In this document: in pieces, positions 47,296-58,346 of the stretch
Layout of the letters: every line of letters starts with the position of its first letter
How positions within the stretch are numbered: position 1 is the first letter of the stretch
Source: Branchiostoma belcheri
Taxonomy: Eukaryota; Chordata; Leptocardii; Amphioxiformes; Branchiostomatidae
Length of the DNA stretch: 64,000 nt
Direction: 5' to 3'
Assembly (NCBI RefSeq): GCF_001625305.1
Contig: NW_017803843.1
Span: 752,263-816,262, forward strand
The notes under the pieces: generated by a model
The model's input: the letters and a program-made list of their open reading frames with translations, nothing else
Told to the model about the DNA's origin: nothing
Database searches by the model: none
Program-made: the position numbers and the translations under genes

Positions 47296-48441
47296 TCTTG
47301 CTGAACCCCACGGTTTATACGCCTATCATGTATCACCTAACACTCGCTGATCGCACGCGAAAAGTAGCGTTAGACCAATAAATTGAAACAAACTTGGCGG
47401 GCTACTTCACCACAAAGTTCTAAATGGCCGCCATTTTGAAGTGACGTTTTACACCTTGAAATCATGTCATATGTACAAAATAATTCCCTGTTTCAAACAC
47501 ACATAATTTCGTCAGTGTATGAATTTTTTACGTTTTGAGAAAAGTTGTTATCAGATATGATTGCTCTTTGTATATCTAGTGAAAATTTCTATGATGGTAT
47601 AACAAATCCTGGATATATATTTGTAGCGCATTGATTCATTTTTGGTTGCTATGTAAACTATCCGCCTAGCAACGGCAACGCCTTCCCAGAAGGCCATTCA
47701 AAAATATGGGAGGTCAGAGGTGAGTTTTCCGGCGCATGCGTGGTTTGTTGGAGGGAACCGGGAATGGCCGAGAGAAATAAAACAAAAACACCGCCAAGTT
47801 TCCACCGTCTTCTGGACGCTCTGACGAAGGTGTGAGTGTGAAACCGGCTTATCCTGTAAGGTGAGGAAAAGGCGAACATGAGTTAAGTAAAGATCGTCTA
47901 CCAAAGATGGAGATTTGTATCAAAAACAGGGGTCGATGTTAATGATATTATGGGGGGGGGGGGGGCGAAGCGTGTTCGGAGAAAGACAAAAGGCCGTACA
48001 CATCTAGGCATTGAATATAACAGCGATGCTCTGTTCAGAAGAAATGCAATGAAAGGTAACAATACCGATACATTTGCAGCTGGAAATGCTGAGTGAATAT
48101 CTATTTTGTCTTAATTTATGACGTGTACATCTAATGTTGTTGTTCCCTCCTGGCGGTACCATCTAATACTGCAGCTGTCTTTTGTTTTCATTCATAATTT
48201 TCTGCTTTTCTGGGGCTTTATAAAGTCAGGCACGTACTACGCAGTGCTGTTCATGGTAACGCCAACTGACTAACTAACTAGATTTACTAGCTTAGAAGTT
48301 GAGGGAAATTGGTTTGCTAACTAAGGAATCTTTCCACTAAGTGACTTTACTTATAACTTAACTTGTTATCCAGTAGTATCGAGCTACTCAAGTTCACCCA
48401 CCAGTCCACTTCTGATCACGTCCAAGTGCAAACCAGCAGTT
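47296..48441. promoter_or_regulatory. Divergent promoter region, CFAP46 / PBRM1
   Basis: The two genes start head to head, their ATGs 1.15 kb apart. AAATGGCCGCCATTTT at 47422-47437 is a palindromic YY1-like site near the presumed CFAP46 start. GGTTGCTATGTAAAC (47644-47658) and TAGCAACGGCAAC (about 47668-47680) resemble halves of the RFX X-box, expected for a ciliary gene. A donor CTGTAAG|GTGAGG at 47860 probably ends a PBRM1 5' UTR exon, spliced to an acceptor at 48373. A run of about 15 G lies near 47952-47966. Confidence 0.55.
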
Positions 48442-51400
48442 ATGGCAAAGAGGAGGAGGTCTAGCTCTGTGGGGATGGATGTTCGGCTGGACGAGGACAT
48501 GGGTCCTTCCATGAAGACTCGCAGGAAATCAGCTCCATCAATTGATACAGGTACTTGTATGTTTGTGGACATCACTTAGTTTATTATAGTATGGTATCTA
48601 ATATTTTTAGTATCTTTGTGCCATGTATGTGCCAAGAGTCCCACTTCTTTTCTTTTCCTATGTGCATTTAGATTTTAATAAATGGTATACGCATACGCAT
48701 ACTACGTATGCGTGGTTTGAATATTTGCCCCATCCACACTACCAGCAAGTTTTCACACAGCAATAATGATCCCTATGCAATAGCCACCTCTTCTGCATTA
48801 AATTAATGTACATTTATATGGAAACACTTTGTATGTGTAACCTGTACAAATGGGTGCTTCTCATGGTGGCACTGTTGGTTGATATTAATGTTCGTTTATC
48901 TGTTTTGTCCTAAACAATGCTTTTTTTCCTTCTCTATGCCAGCCTATCCTAGGATTGGTAGGTTGCCTTGAATTGTAGCTTTTCCTGTGGTGTGCATAAA
49001 ATCTACTAGTCTTTCCTGTCTTCTAAAAATAACAGTGGCTTGATACTGGCTAGAAGTAGAACTGATTCCCTTTCTAGAGTGTAATCTAAAACCATGTGTT
49101 GTATAATTTGCTAACCTACAGTTTACATATACTTGTAAATGTTGTAAAACTTGTTCTCTCTCTCCCCTCTCCTTCCACAGGTGAGGTCATCCAAGACCTG
49201 TATGACATCATCCGCAACCATCGGGACGAAAAACGGCCGCCTGCTGTGTGATCCGTTCATCCGCGCTCCCAACCGCCGCAATGCCCCAGACTTCTACGAA
49301 GCCGTGGACACCCCCATTGACATGCTGAGGATCCAGCAGCGAATCCGAACGGACGAGTACCGCACCCTGCAGGACTTCACCGCGGATGTGGAGCTGCTGG
49401 TGAACAACGCCAAGCGGTACTACCCGCAGGGCAGTCAGCAGTACAATGACGCCAGCGCTCTGTGGGAAATCTATGTGGAGGCCAGGGATGAGATTCTGCA
49501 TGAGGTCCACGGGGGCATCAGTGGGGACTCCATGGAGGCCAAGGCAAAGAGGGGGAGGGAGGAGATGGACGAAACAACAGAGGAGGAGGAGGAAGAGGAG
49601 GATGGTGAAGAGGAGGATCAGGAGGAGATCGACTTCCCTCCCTTCGCAGCAGATACAGAGAACCCATATGAACAGCTCTTCGTAGCCATGGCCAACGCCA
49701 CTGATCCAGCCGGCAGAGCTATGTCCTTCCTTTTCCAGAAGCTGCCAGTCCGGTCAGAGTTTCCAGAGTATTACAAGATCATCAAGGACCCCATGGACCT
49801 GACGATGGTGGCTCGTAAGATCAAGAGAAATGTGTACAACACGCTAGCAGACATGGAGAGGGACATCAGCCTCATGGTAAGGAATGCCAAAACCTTCAAT
49901 GAGCCAGGATCTCTTGTCTACAAAGATGCTGTGGCACTGAAGAAGATTTTCTCACTGAAGAAGGCAGAGCTTGAGGGCGAGCCTCTAGGAGTCAGGAGTT
50001 CGGACAGATCCAGTCGGAGGAGTGGTAGGTCAGGACTGAGCAGCCGTCTGTCGGCTATCACCGCTGCCCTGCAGTACTCGTCAGAGGAGGAGGAACAGAG
50101 CGAGACCAGCGAGCGCGTGTCAATCACGGAGTACGAGGAGGAGTCGGAAGCGGACAGCTCCATGTACGAGGAGGGGAACACATTCCTGGCACTGTACGAC
50201 CACGTCAGAGGATACTCCACCGGTCAGGGCATGTGTCTGTCCGAGCCATTTCTTAAGCTCCCGTCCAAGAAGGCATACCCTGACTACTACCAGGAGATCA
50301 AACATCCCATGTCCATGCTGAAGATCAGGAGCAACATTAAGCAGGGTTTGTACGAGACCCTTGACCACCTGGAGGCGGACTTCACCCTGATGTTCGAGAA
50401 CGCCAAGCAGTACAACATGACGGGCTCTCGCATCTACAAGGACGCAGTCGAACTGCAGCAGGTCATGCAGGTCAAGAAGAGAGAGCTGACCAAGTCAGAC
50501 AGCAACTACGGAGACACGGAGAGCGTGATGAGCAGCGCCTCTGGTGTCAGCAGGAAAGTCAAACGTCCGCAGATCATGGAGGATCTGGAGGAAAGGCGAA
50601 AGAAGAAGAAGAAGGACGAAGGAGAGAACACCCTGAAGGGACGACTGCGGTTCCTGTATGATGCCATGATAGCCTATTGTGATACGTTTGGCCGGTTTCT
50701 CATCGAGCTGTTCATGAAAAAGCCTTCACGGAAAGACTACCCCGAGTACTACAAGATCATCCTCGAGCCCATCGACATGAAGACGATCGACTACAACATC
50801 CGAACCGACAAGTACTCCAGTGTGGAGGCCATGTTGGAAGACTTTGATCTCATGTTCAACAATGCACGCCACTTCAATGAGGAAGGTTCACAGGTGTATA
50901 TAGATGCCTGCACGTTGGAGAAGGTTTTGAAAGACAAAGTCAAACAGCTGGGCCCTCTGCCTTCAGAAGGTGGCCTCTTCTCTCCAAAAGCAGGACTGAA
51001 GGGGCCAAGAAAAAGCTCGCCAAAGAAGTCAAAGTTTTTGACACCCCTGCAGCAGAAGCTGCGAGACATGTACGATGCAGTGAAGGACTACAAAGACTCC
51101 ACAGGCCGCAAGCTCTGCTTCATGTTCCTCCAGCTTCCTTCCAAAATAGACTATCCCGACTACTACCAAGTCATCAAGAAACCGATCGACATGCAGAAAA
51201 TCGAAGCCAACATGCGATCCAACAAGTACAACACTGTGGAGGACTTTTTGGAGGACTTCCTTCAGCTGTTTGACAATGCTTGCAGATACAACGAGCCAGA
51301 CTCACAGATATACAAAGATGCTCTGATCCTGCAGCGGGCCCTTCTGGAGAAGAGAGATGAAGTCCACGGGGACGGGAGCTCAGAAGTGCCAGACATCCGC

Positions 51401-54400
51401 GGGTGTGTGCAGGACCTTCTAAACAGCCTCTTTGTATCCGTTCTAAACCACCAGGACGAGGAGGGGCGGTGCTACAGCGACTCCCTCTCAGAGTTACCCG
51501 AGAAAGAAGACAAGAAGGAGAAAGAGCAGCAGCAGGAACCTCACAAGAGAGGTCCAGCAAGCTTCAAATCCATCCGCAGAAACCTAGACAAGGGGCGGTA
51601 CCGGAGGCTGGACGTGTTTCAGGAAGACGTGTTTCGGGTGTTTGAGAGGGCCAGAAGAGTGAGTCGCACCGACTCAGAGATGTACGAAGATGCCGTGGAG
51701 CTCCAGCAGTTCTTCATCACCATCAGGGATGAGATCTGTAAGAACGGGGAGCTGATGCTGTCCCCAGCCCTCAGCTACACTCACAAACACCTCCAGGTCG
51801 AGCTGGACGCCGAGAAGAAGGAGAAGATCCCGAAAGAGGTGGAGGAAGACAAGGAGAAGAAGGACGGTGATGAGAAGGAGGAAGATCAGCTTGAAGAAGA
51901 ATCCAGTGAAACTGCGATGCAGCGGAAATACAGTGAGGATGTCAGCTGGGAGGACCAGTCCTTCCGTGTGGGAGACTTTGTGTACATAGAGAACCAGGAC
52001 AAGAGTCAGCCTCCTCACATTGTCTGTATCGAAAAACTCTTTCAGGACGACCAAGGAGACCAGTGGCTGCATGGCTGTTGGTTCTACCGTCCAAAGGAGA
52101 CCTTCCATTTGGCCACAAGGAAGTTTTTGGAGAAGGAGGTGTTCAAGAGTGACTACTACAACATCGCCCGCGTTGCCAACATTACAGGAAGATGTTTTGT
52201 GATGTCAGTGAAGGAATACTTCAAGAGTAAGCCCCTGGGATTTAGTGATGAGGATATCTTTGTATGCGAGTCTCGATACAGCGCAAGAGCCAAGGCCTTC
52301 AAGAAGATCAAAATCTGGCCCACACCCCCTAGTAATGTAAAAGTCATTCCACGGGAAGAACCACTGTCTAAAGTCAGAGTAGCGTCGGTTTTTGCAGAAG
52401 AGGCCAAAGCAGAAGAGCAGGAGGCAGAAACTGAGGATCAAGAGGAGGAGGAGGAAGAAGATGTCATTGACAAGTTCAGAGAGAACATTGCAGTGGAGGC
52501 ATCAAACACTACTGAGCCTGGGGTATCCCATTACGAGCAGTTGATCTATGGGGGAACCTGCTTCAAGCTCGGTGACTCCGTCTATGTGAAGTCCAACAGG
52601 GAGCAGCCTCTCATGGCTCGTATAGACAAGATGTGGGTGGACGCCAACAGCGAGCCGTGGTTCCATGGCCAGTGGTTTATCTACCCCTCGGAGACAGACC
52701 ACAACCCCACCAGGCTGTTCTACAAGAACGAGATCTTCCTCACATCCATGGAGGAGTCCAAGTCCATGAGAACCATCCTGGGGAAGTGTTGCATCCTGGC
52801 CTACAAGGACTACCTCATCTGCCGCCCCACAGAGTTCATGGAGGACGACATCTGGGTGTGTGAGGCTCGCTACTATGAGGCCGACAAGCAGATCCGCAAG
52901 ATCAAGGCCCTGAAGAAGTACAGCCTGTCCCCTAAAGTGACGGACGACGAGATATTCTTCTTCCGTAAGCCCATCATCCCGGGAAAAGTCCCCTCACCCA
53001 AGTTGGCGGAGATTTCAGAGGAGCCCGTTGCATTCGCCGTGCCTCCTGAAGCAGAGGAGGAGCTGCAGCAGCCGTCAACTCCCGTAAAGGCGCCGAAGGC
53101 CAAGCGTCCGCCGAGCGGGTACATCCTGTTCTCCAGCGAGATGCGAGCGACGCTTAAGAAGCAGAACCCCAACTACGCCTTCGGGGAGATCAGCCGCATC
53201 GTGGGGATGGAGTGGAAGAACCTGAGCGCAGCGCAGAAGGCCGTGTACGAGGAGCGGGCGCAGCAGCAGAGCTCCGGCCAGAACGACGAGGAGTCGCCCT
53301 ACCCGGCGTCCCCCGCCTCGGGCCACAGCAGCAGCCGCTCGGACCCTCTGCTCCTGGTGTGGGAGTGCCTGTGGGAGGGCTGTGACTACCAGTACGAGAG
53401 TGAGAAGGACCTGGTGGCCCACCTGCTGGAGACGTCTGGACACCTGAAACCCGAGGGCGAGCAGCAAGAGTACTTCTGCTACTGGGCCGGCTGCCCCAGG
53501 TCAAGGGTCAAGAAGAGCCTCCCGTTCCCCAACATCTCCGGGATGAAGCGCCACGTCAGGGAGGTCCACGTGAAGACGTCTTCTCGACAGATCCCACTCA
53601 GCCAGAGAAGTCGGAACTACGTACCGTACCAGCCAGGGTACCAGGCATCGCCGAGTCAGTCACCCCGCCCATTCACACCACAGGTAGGGACATATAGTAC
53701 TGTTATGCACTCAATTTATCACGCTGACTTATACTAGAGTAACCTGATTAAAATCTTGCCAAATCTCTGGCAAACTTGTCAGCTTCGACAGTGCTTCCTC
53801 CTTGTTCTAACATTTTATGAAGACATCATTTTCTTTGCATTCACTTGTACCTTCCAAGTCAACTTGAATATTCTTGTTAGCTTGCATGTGTCTTGTGTTT
53901 TAAATAGAGTAGTATCTTGTTAAGAATATAATATATTGAAGCCAGTTTGTTACTCCATGTGTTTTGCAGGGTTCTGGAGCTGTATTGGGTGTTGTTCCTC
54001 CCCCCATGCCAGCTGGCATGTTATCCCAGACACAGATGGCAGCAAACGGTAAGACCTGCTACATTACATTGATTGTACAGAGGTAATCTTAGTCCCAGCA
54101 ACAAGTGTATTGAATTTATGACTTACATGACATATATATGTACATGCATGAACCTGTCACTTCTATCTATAAATGAAATCATATACATTGTACTGTCAAA
54201 TGTATACAAGTGACCACCTTTACAAAAGGACCACCTGACCAATGTGACCAATTTTTGGGTGGTCCCTTTGGTAAAATTTCTGAATCCCATTGACACAAGC
54301 ATTTATTAGTAAGAATCCTGTCTATAGTGACCACCTGTCCACATGGACCAGATGTTATACAATGGTCGTCTTGGGCAGTTTTGACTGTTGGTAGATACAT

Positions 54401-57054
54401 GTTTGTTATCGATGTAGTATTGATTTCTGTTCTGAAATGACTTACTGTATTCATCTTCCAGGCACCCCTGGCCAGAGGATGACCCCAGGTACCAGCCAGG
54501 TAATGACCCCTGGACAGTCTATGAACATGCCTGCTAACAGTCTACAGGTAGATGTTGTGTGGTGTTTGCAGTCCCTGTACCTCAAAACATTTTTTAAAAA
54601 GTCACATTTGATTACAATATTGCTCTTCACATCCGTCAAATTCCCCCATCAGCTTCTACGTCAGACTCCATGCAAACTAATCCAAGTGTTCCATCATATT
54701 ATTGTTTGCTCGTGCAATGTTTGTGTGCGATGTTTATTACACTTGTTACATTTCAACCATGTTTCATGATGTGAAGACATCTGTAGTGTGCATTTTACAA
54801 ATCCACTACTGATAGGAGTCAAAGCAGAAAGTAGTACATGTTCTGTTCTTAGGAGTGACTGTGGAGGTAACTTTACTGCACAAAATAATGTCTACTACCA
54901 AACTGGGATCACTGGAGGAAGTAGCTTAGAACTTAATTTTGATTTATTTATCCACACATAGTAACAAAACAACAAAGAAAAGTGTACAGAAGGAATAAGA
55001 AAGTAGCATGATGGGGGAGGACTAGCAGAATAACAACATCTTTCTTTCCAGTATGCCTCCTTCTCGCAGATCCCTGGTGCCTTCCCCCCTCAGAGCCCAT
55101 TCCCCCAGCAGGGGGGATACTCCCAACAAACCCCCCTGTCACAAGGTGGACCAATGCCTCAGCAGATGTTCCCCCCTCAGATGGGGCCCCCTCCTGTGGG
55201 CACTACCCCCCCTGCGCCGCAGGTGAGATGGTTGCTCCCACTGTGCATGGGTTTGCTCTGTTTGGTCACTTTCCCCTCGGGATCTTTCACTGGGTGTCTG
55301 TGGTTGTAGACACTTGGAATGACAGTTATCTTCACTCTACTGACTGTCCCCTCTACTCTAGAATTGTAAGGGGTGTGATCTATAACTATGATAAACATAC
55401 TTTCCCTGTTGGTATATCTTCACTCCAGCAAGGTTCTTATAATTCATCCTATAAGCTTTAGATTTAGAGATCAGCAAGTCATTAGAAAAGAATAGATGTG
55501 TACTGGTAGCCTTTGAACATTATCTAAAAGTTTAGCTTAGATACCTGCATTTTATATTACTCTATTAGAACATTTGCATCATTACCACAAGTTGTGAGGT
55601 TTGAAAAGGAGAAGCTCCAGTAGAATAGTCTGTTTAGGGGAAAGGGTTAGAATGGCACTGCACGGTAGTAATCTCATATTCTGACTTCTGACCAGCACGT
55701 TGTAGGTTAGCGTCTGTGCACAGCTTGTCACATGCATCGTCTCTCATTTCTCTGCATCTCATCTCCCTCACCTCATGTACTTGTCTTGATGTCTCACCCT
55801 GGTAGAACAGTCCTGTGGCTCTTGTTGACTGCATGAGAATGTTGTGAATGAACTGCTTTTAACTCATCTATGGTTAGACATACAAGTAGAACAGTTTACG
55901 TAATACGAAATGAAACAAGCAACTAGGTAAATTCTCTAAAGAGTCAGACGTTTCAGATGACACCAAACAACAATTTACTGGCAGACATTTTGTACATCTG
56001 TTGTCTTACGTCAGTGACTGAGATTGTTCACATTTATATACAGGTTACACTCATTCTCAGTCACTGAAATACAGCAGATGCTATCTGAAAAATCTGACTC
56101 TTCAGAGATTTTATCCAGTTGCTTGATGTATTTTGTATTGCCTGCAGGCATGTAGCTTACAGTGATCTTGTCCTTGTGGGTGTTCTGGTGATTGGGTTCC
56201 CTTGGCTACTGTAAAATCGATATTAACACCCATTTTCCCCTCTTTACAATTGTGCCAAAGTATTTTTATGGACAGGGTGGTACTCAGTACGGTGTTCATC
56301 CACAGACACAGTCCCCAGCGCCCCCACCACAGCCCCCTCCCCCGCCGATGTTCGTGCCTCCCCCTCCCAAAGCACAGAGACTGCTGCACTCCGAGGCTTA
56401 CATCCGCTACATAGAAGGCCTAAAGGTGGGCTGTCAAGTACTGTTATCTTTACTCTTGAATGGGTATACTAGTAGTAAGCTCATTCTTCTTAGTTTCATT
56501 TATTGGGTGCCATACTACATCAGATTTTAAAACCCTTTTCCACCAGGGGCTGCAACTACTGAGCGACCAAATATATAACATGTCTTTTTAATTGTCTACA
56601 GTCATCTTGTATCATACTGCAATCAAGAGTCACACAAATCCAAGTCTGGTGGCAGTATGATTGCCTTATATTGTTATAGTAGTAGTAATAGTAATAGTAA
56701 TAGTTTATAAAGAACTGAAGACTTTTTGAAAAACAGACATGCTGGGAAGCTAAAGGATTCTATCGGTATTACAGTGTTGGTACATTGTACATGTACAGTA
56801 AATGTGGATAACTGCAGGGTTTAATTACGCATGCTCTCCCCCTCCAGGTTGAGAACAGGTCAGTGAGTAACTGGGAGGAGACCCTGACGGTGAGGCAGGA
56901 GGATGTCCAGTTGACAGAACAGCAGCGGGCGCGGCTCCCGGGACACATCCTGAAGAACGGCAAAGGTCCGCACAAGAACATGGAGTCTGCGCTGTGGGCA
57001 CTGAGGGACCTCATGCTGAAGGACGCACTCACTATCCGCAAATTTCATCATTAA
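48442..57054 (+). CDS. PBRM1: Polybromo-1 (BAF180), PBAF chromatin-remodelling subunit
   Basis: Coding exons: 48442-48550, 49181-53683, 53970-54048, 54462-54547, 55052-55222, 56276-56425, 56848-57054. Length is about 1,767 residues if one extra A at 49229-49233 is discounted. PBRM1 is the acetyl-lysine-reading subunit of the PBAF SWI/SNF complex. Visible domains: bromodomains near 38-140, 197-295, 370-470, 522-625 and 658-760; a degenerate sixth near 774-900; BAH domains near 959-1080 and 1155-1280; an HMG box near 1342-1400 (RPPSGYILFSSEMR); two C2H2-like fingers near 1430-1500; a Pro/Gln-rich stretch; and a conserved C-terminus (EAYIRYIEGL, then ALWALRDLMLKDALTIR). Bromodomain 1 has Tyr where most have the acetyl-lysine-binding Asn; bromodomain 6 lacks the NAxxYN motif. 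The neighbour CFAP46 shares its promoter region. Confidence 0.95.
49229..49233 (+). other. PBRM1: Frame-breaking A5 homopolymer in PBRM1 bromodomain 1
   Basis: The exon enters in the frame GEVIQDLYDIIRNHRDE and leaves in the frame NGRLLCDPFIRAPNRRN, both matching bromodomain 1. The switch falls exactly in GAAAAACGG, where one A fewer would read straight through. As given, the entry frame hits TGA at 49248-49250. Confidence 0.9.
54195..54370. repeat. Interspersed repeat with GACCACCT units in a PBRM1 intron
   Basis: AGTGACCACCTTTACAAAAG and TAGTGACCACCTGTCCACAT are two related segments around TTTTTGGGTGGTCCCTTTGG. Class not determined. Confidence 0.5.
55905..56130. mobile_element. Foldback element in a PBRM1 intron
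   Basis: CAAGCAACTAGGTAAATTCT with AAAGAGTCAGACGTTTCAGAT on the left pairs with the reverse complement of the right end, imperfectly over about 43 bases. Inside, CAGTGACTGAGA and TCTCAGTCACTG form a second inverted pair. No coding capacity. Confidence 0.6.
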
Positions 57055-57239
57055 AAGACCTGGTATAGATTTCATTGGGAAGATAGTATCCTTCGTTTTA
57101 TTAGTTTTGTATTTCAAGGTTAGGATCCTGAAGGACGCACTCACTATCCGCAAATTTCATCATTAAAGACCTGGTATAGATTTCATTGGGAAGATAGTAT
57201 CCTTAGTTTTATTAGTTTTGTATTTCAAGGTTAGGATCC
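57016..57239 (+). repeat. 112-bp tandem duplication across the PBRM1 stop codon
   Basis: 57016-57127 and 57128-57239 are near identical. The first copy holds the last 12 codons and TAA; the second repeats them in the 3' UTR. Differences are one A in AAAA/AAA after the stop and one C/A change. Confidence 0.95.
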
Positions 57240-57947
57240 TTTTCTTGTCTATGTGACTAGGTTTTGTACAGTCGGATGTATGTCACTATTTTTCATAGTA
57301 GTAAGGACTAGAGTAGATCTTTGTTCACCTGATGATTTAATTTGGGAAGTGAACTCCAACCCAACTTCTAATCTGCTTTAATGAATGTTATGCACCTATT
57401 GTAAATGTACTAAATTTGTAATCACACCTGAATACATATTGTAAAGAGAAGCCTTATTTTAGGCAAACGTTTGAAGCCTGGGTTGCAGATTCATCCATAG
57501 TAATCCAGCAACCTTTACTTTGCTAGAAGTTTTGCCATCAAAGGTACTGCAAGTACATAATTCCAATTTCTCAATGATTTGCCTCGCTTGATTTTTCCAG
57601 TGACCATCTGAAACACATGGTATATTGGGACCTGTGGTAGATTTCAGTGGCACTTTCAGTATTATTTGTTTTGTATTGATGGAAAGGTTGAAATCTTGAG
57701 TAACTTTACACACAATTGAAAATGAACAACAAAAAGTACTATTCTTCACATATGTGCAAGATTGGTTGAAAATTAGATGACAGAACCAAAGTGTTTCTCA
57801 AATTTGGCAAGTCATATGTACATGTATGGACTTGGCATATGTTAGATTATTTAACTTCAACATAACCAGCTACAGGAAACATAGCCAGAGAGTAAGTAAC
57901 ATGATGTGTCAGTACCCAGAGTTGGAATTTGTTGTGTCTGAAATAGA

Positions 57948-57953
57948 AATAAA
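57948..57953 (+). terminator. Poly(A) signal AATAAA for PBRM1
   Basis: AATAAA about 0.9 kb after the stop codon. It leaves about 0.24 kb before the end of the convergent helicase gene. Confidence 0.45.
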
Positions 57954-58197
57954 CAATGGAAGCCCCTTGGATTGCTGTCATTGTTTCCTTACTGCAATCT
58001 AGATTGCTTTGCTGTATTGGTAAGTTTACAATCATTTTGATAAGCACGTATTTCATTCAACCTTGATTCTCCTTGCCATATGACACAATACTTCACAAGT
58101 TCTGATATACCTGTCATAAGGGATGCAGTTTTACCCTACCAAATATTACACGCAATGTCATATATGTATGTAGCTATCACCTTAAATTCACTGGTTA

Positions 58198-58346
58198 CTA
58201 GTAGTTTTGTGACTGATACCAGGCATTCCCCCGACCACGCCTCCCCCTGCCTGCACCCCTTCCTCTGTACCCTCTCCCCCTCTGTCCCCGCCCCCTGCCT
58301 CGTGCTCTGTTGGTGTCAGTCTGCCGGTCATCGACAGCTTCAGTCC
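58198..58346 (-). CDS. Terminal RGG-box exon of the helicase
   Basis: An acceptor TGATGTACAG at 58347 opens a 149-base exon that follows a donor AAAT|GTACGG at 58617 in phase 1. It encodes TEAVDDRQTDTNRARGRGRG, then QRGRGYRGRGAGRGRRGRG, and ends at TAG. RGG boxes bind RNA and are methylated on arginine. Reading through the donor instead gives an unrelated tail ending at 58501. Confidence 0.75.

Noticed and set aside
49151..49250. Met at 49151 (MFSLSPLLPQ...) as the start of the polybromo protein
   Set aside because: It lies in intron sequence (polypyrimidine tract and CCTTCCACAG acceptor at 49180) and the following residues are out of frame with bromodomain 1 until the A5 run; the true start exon is at 48442.
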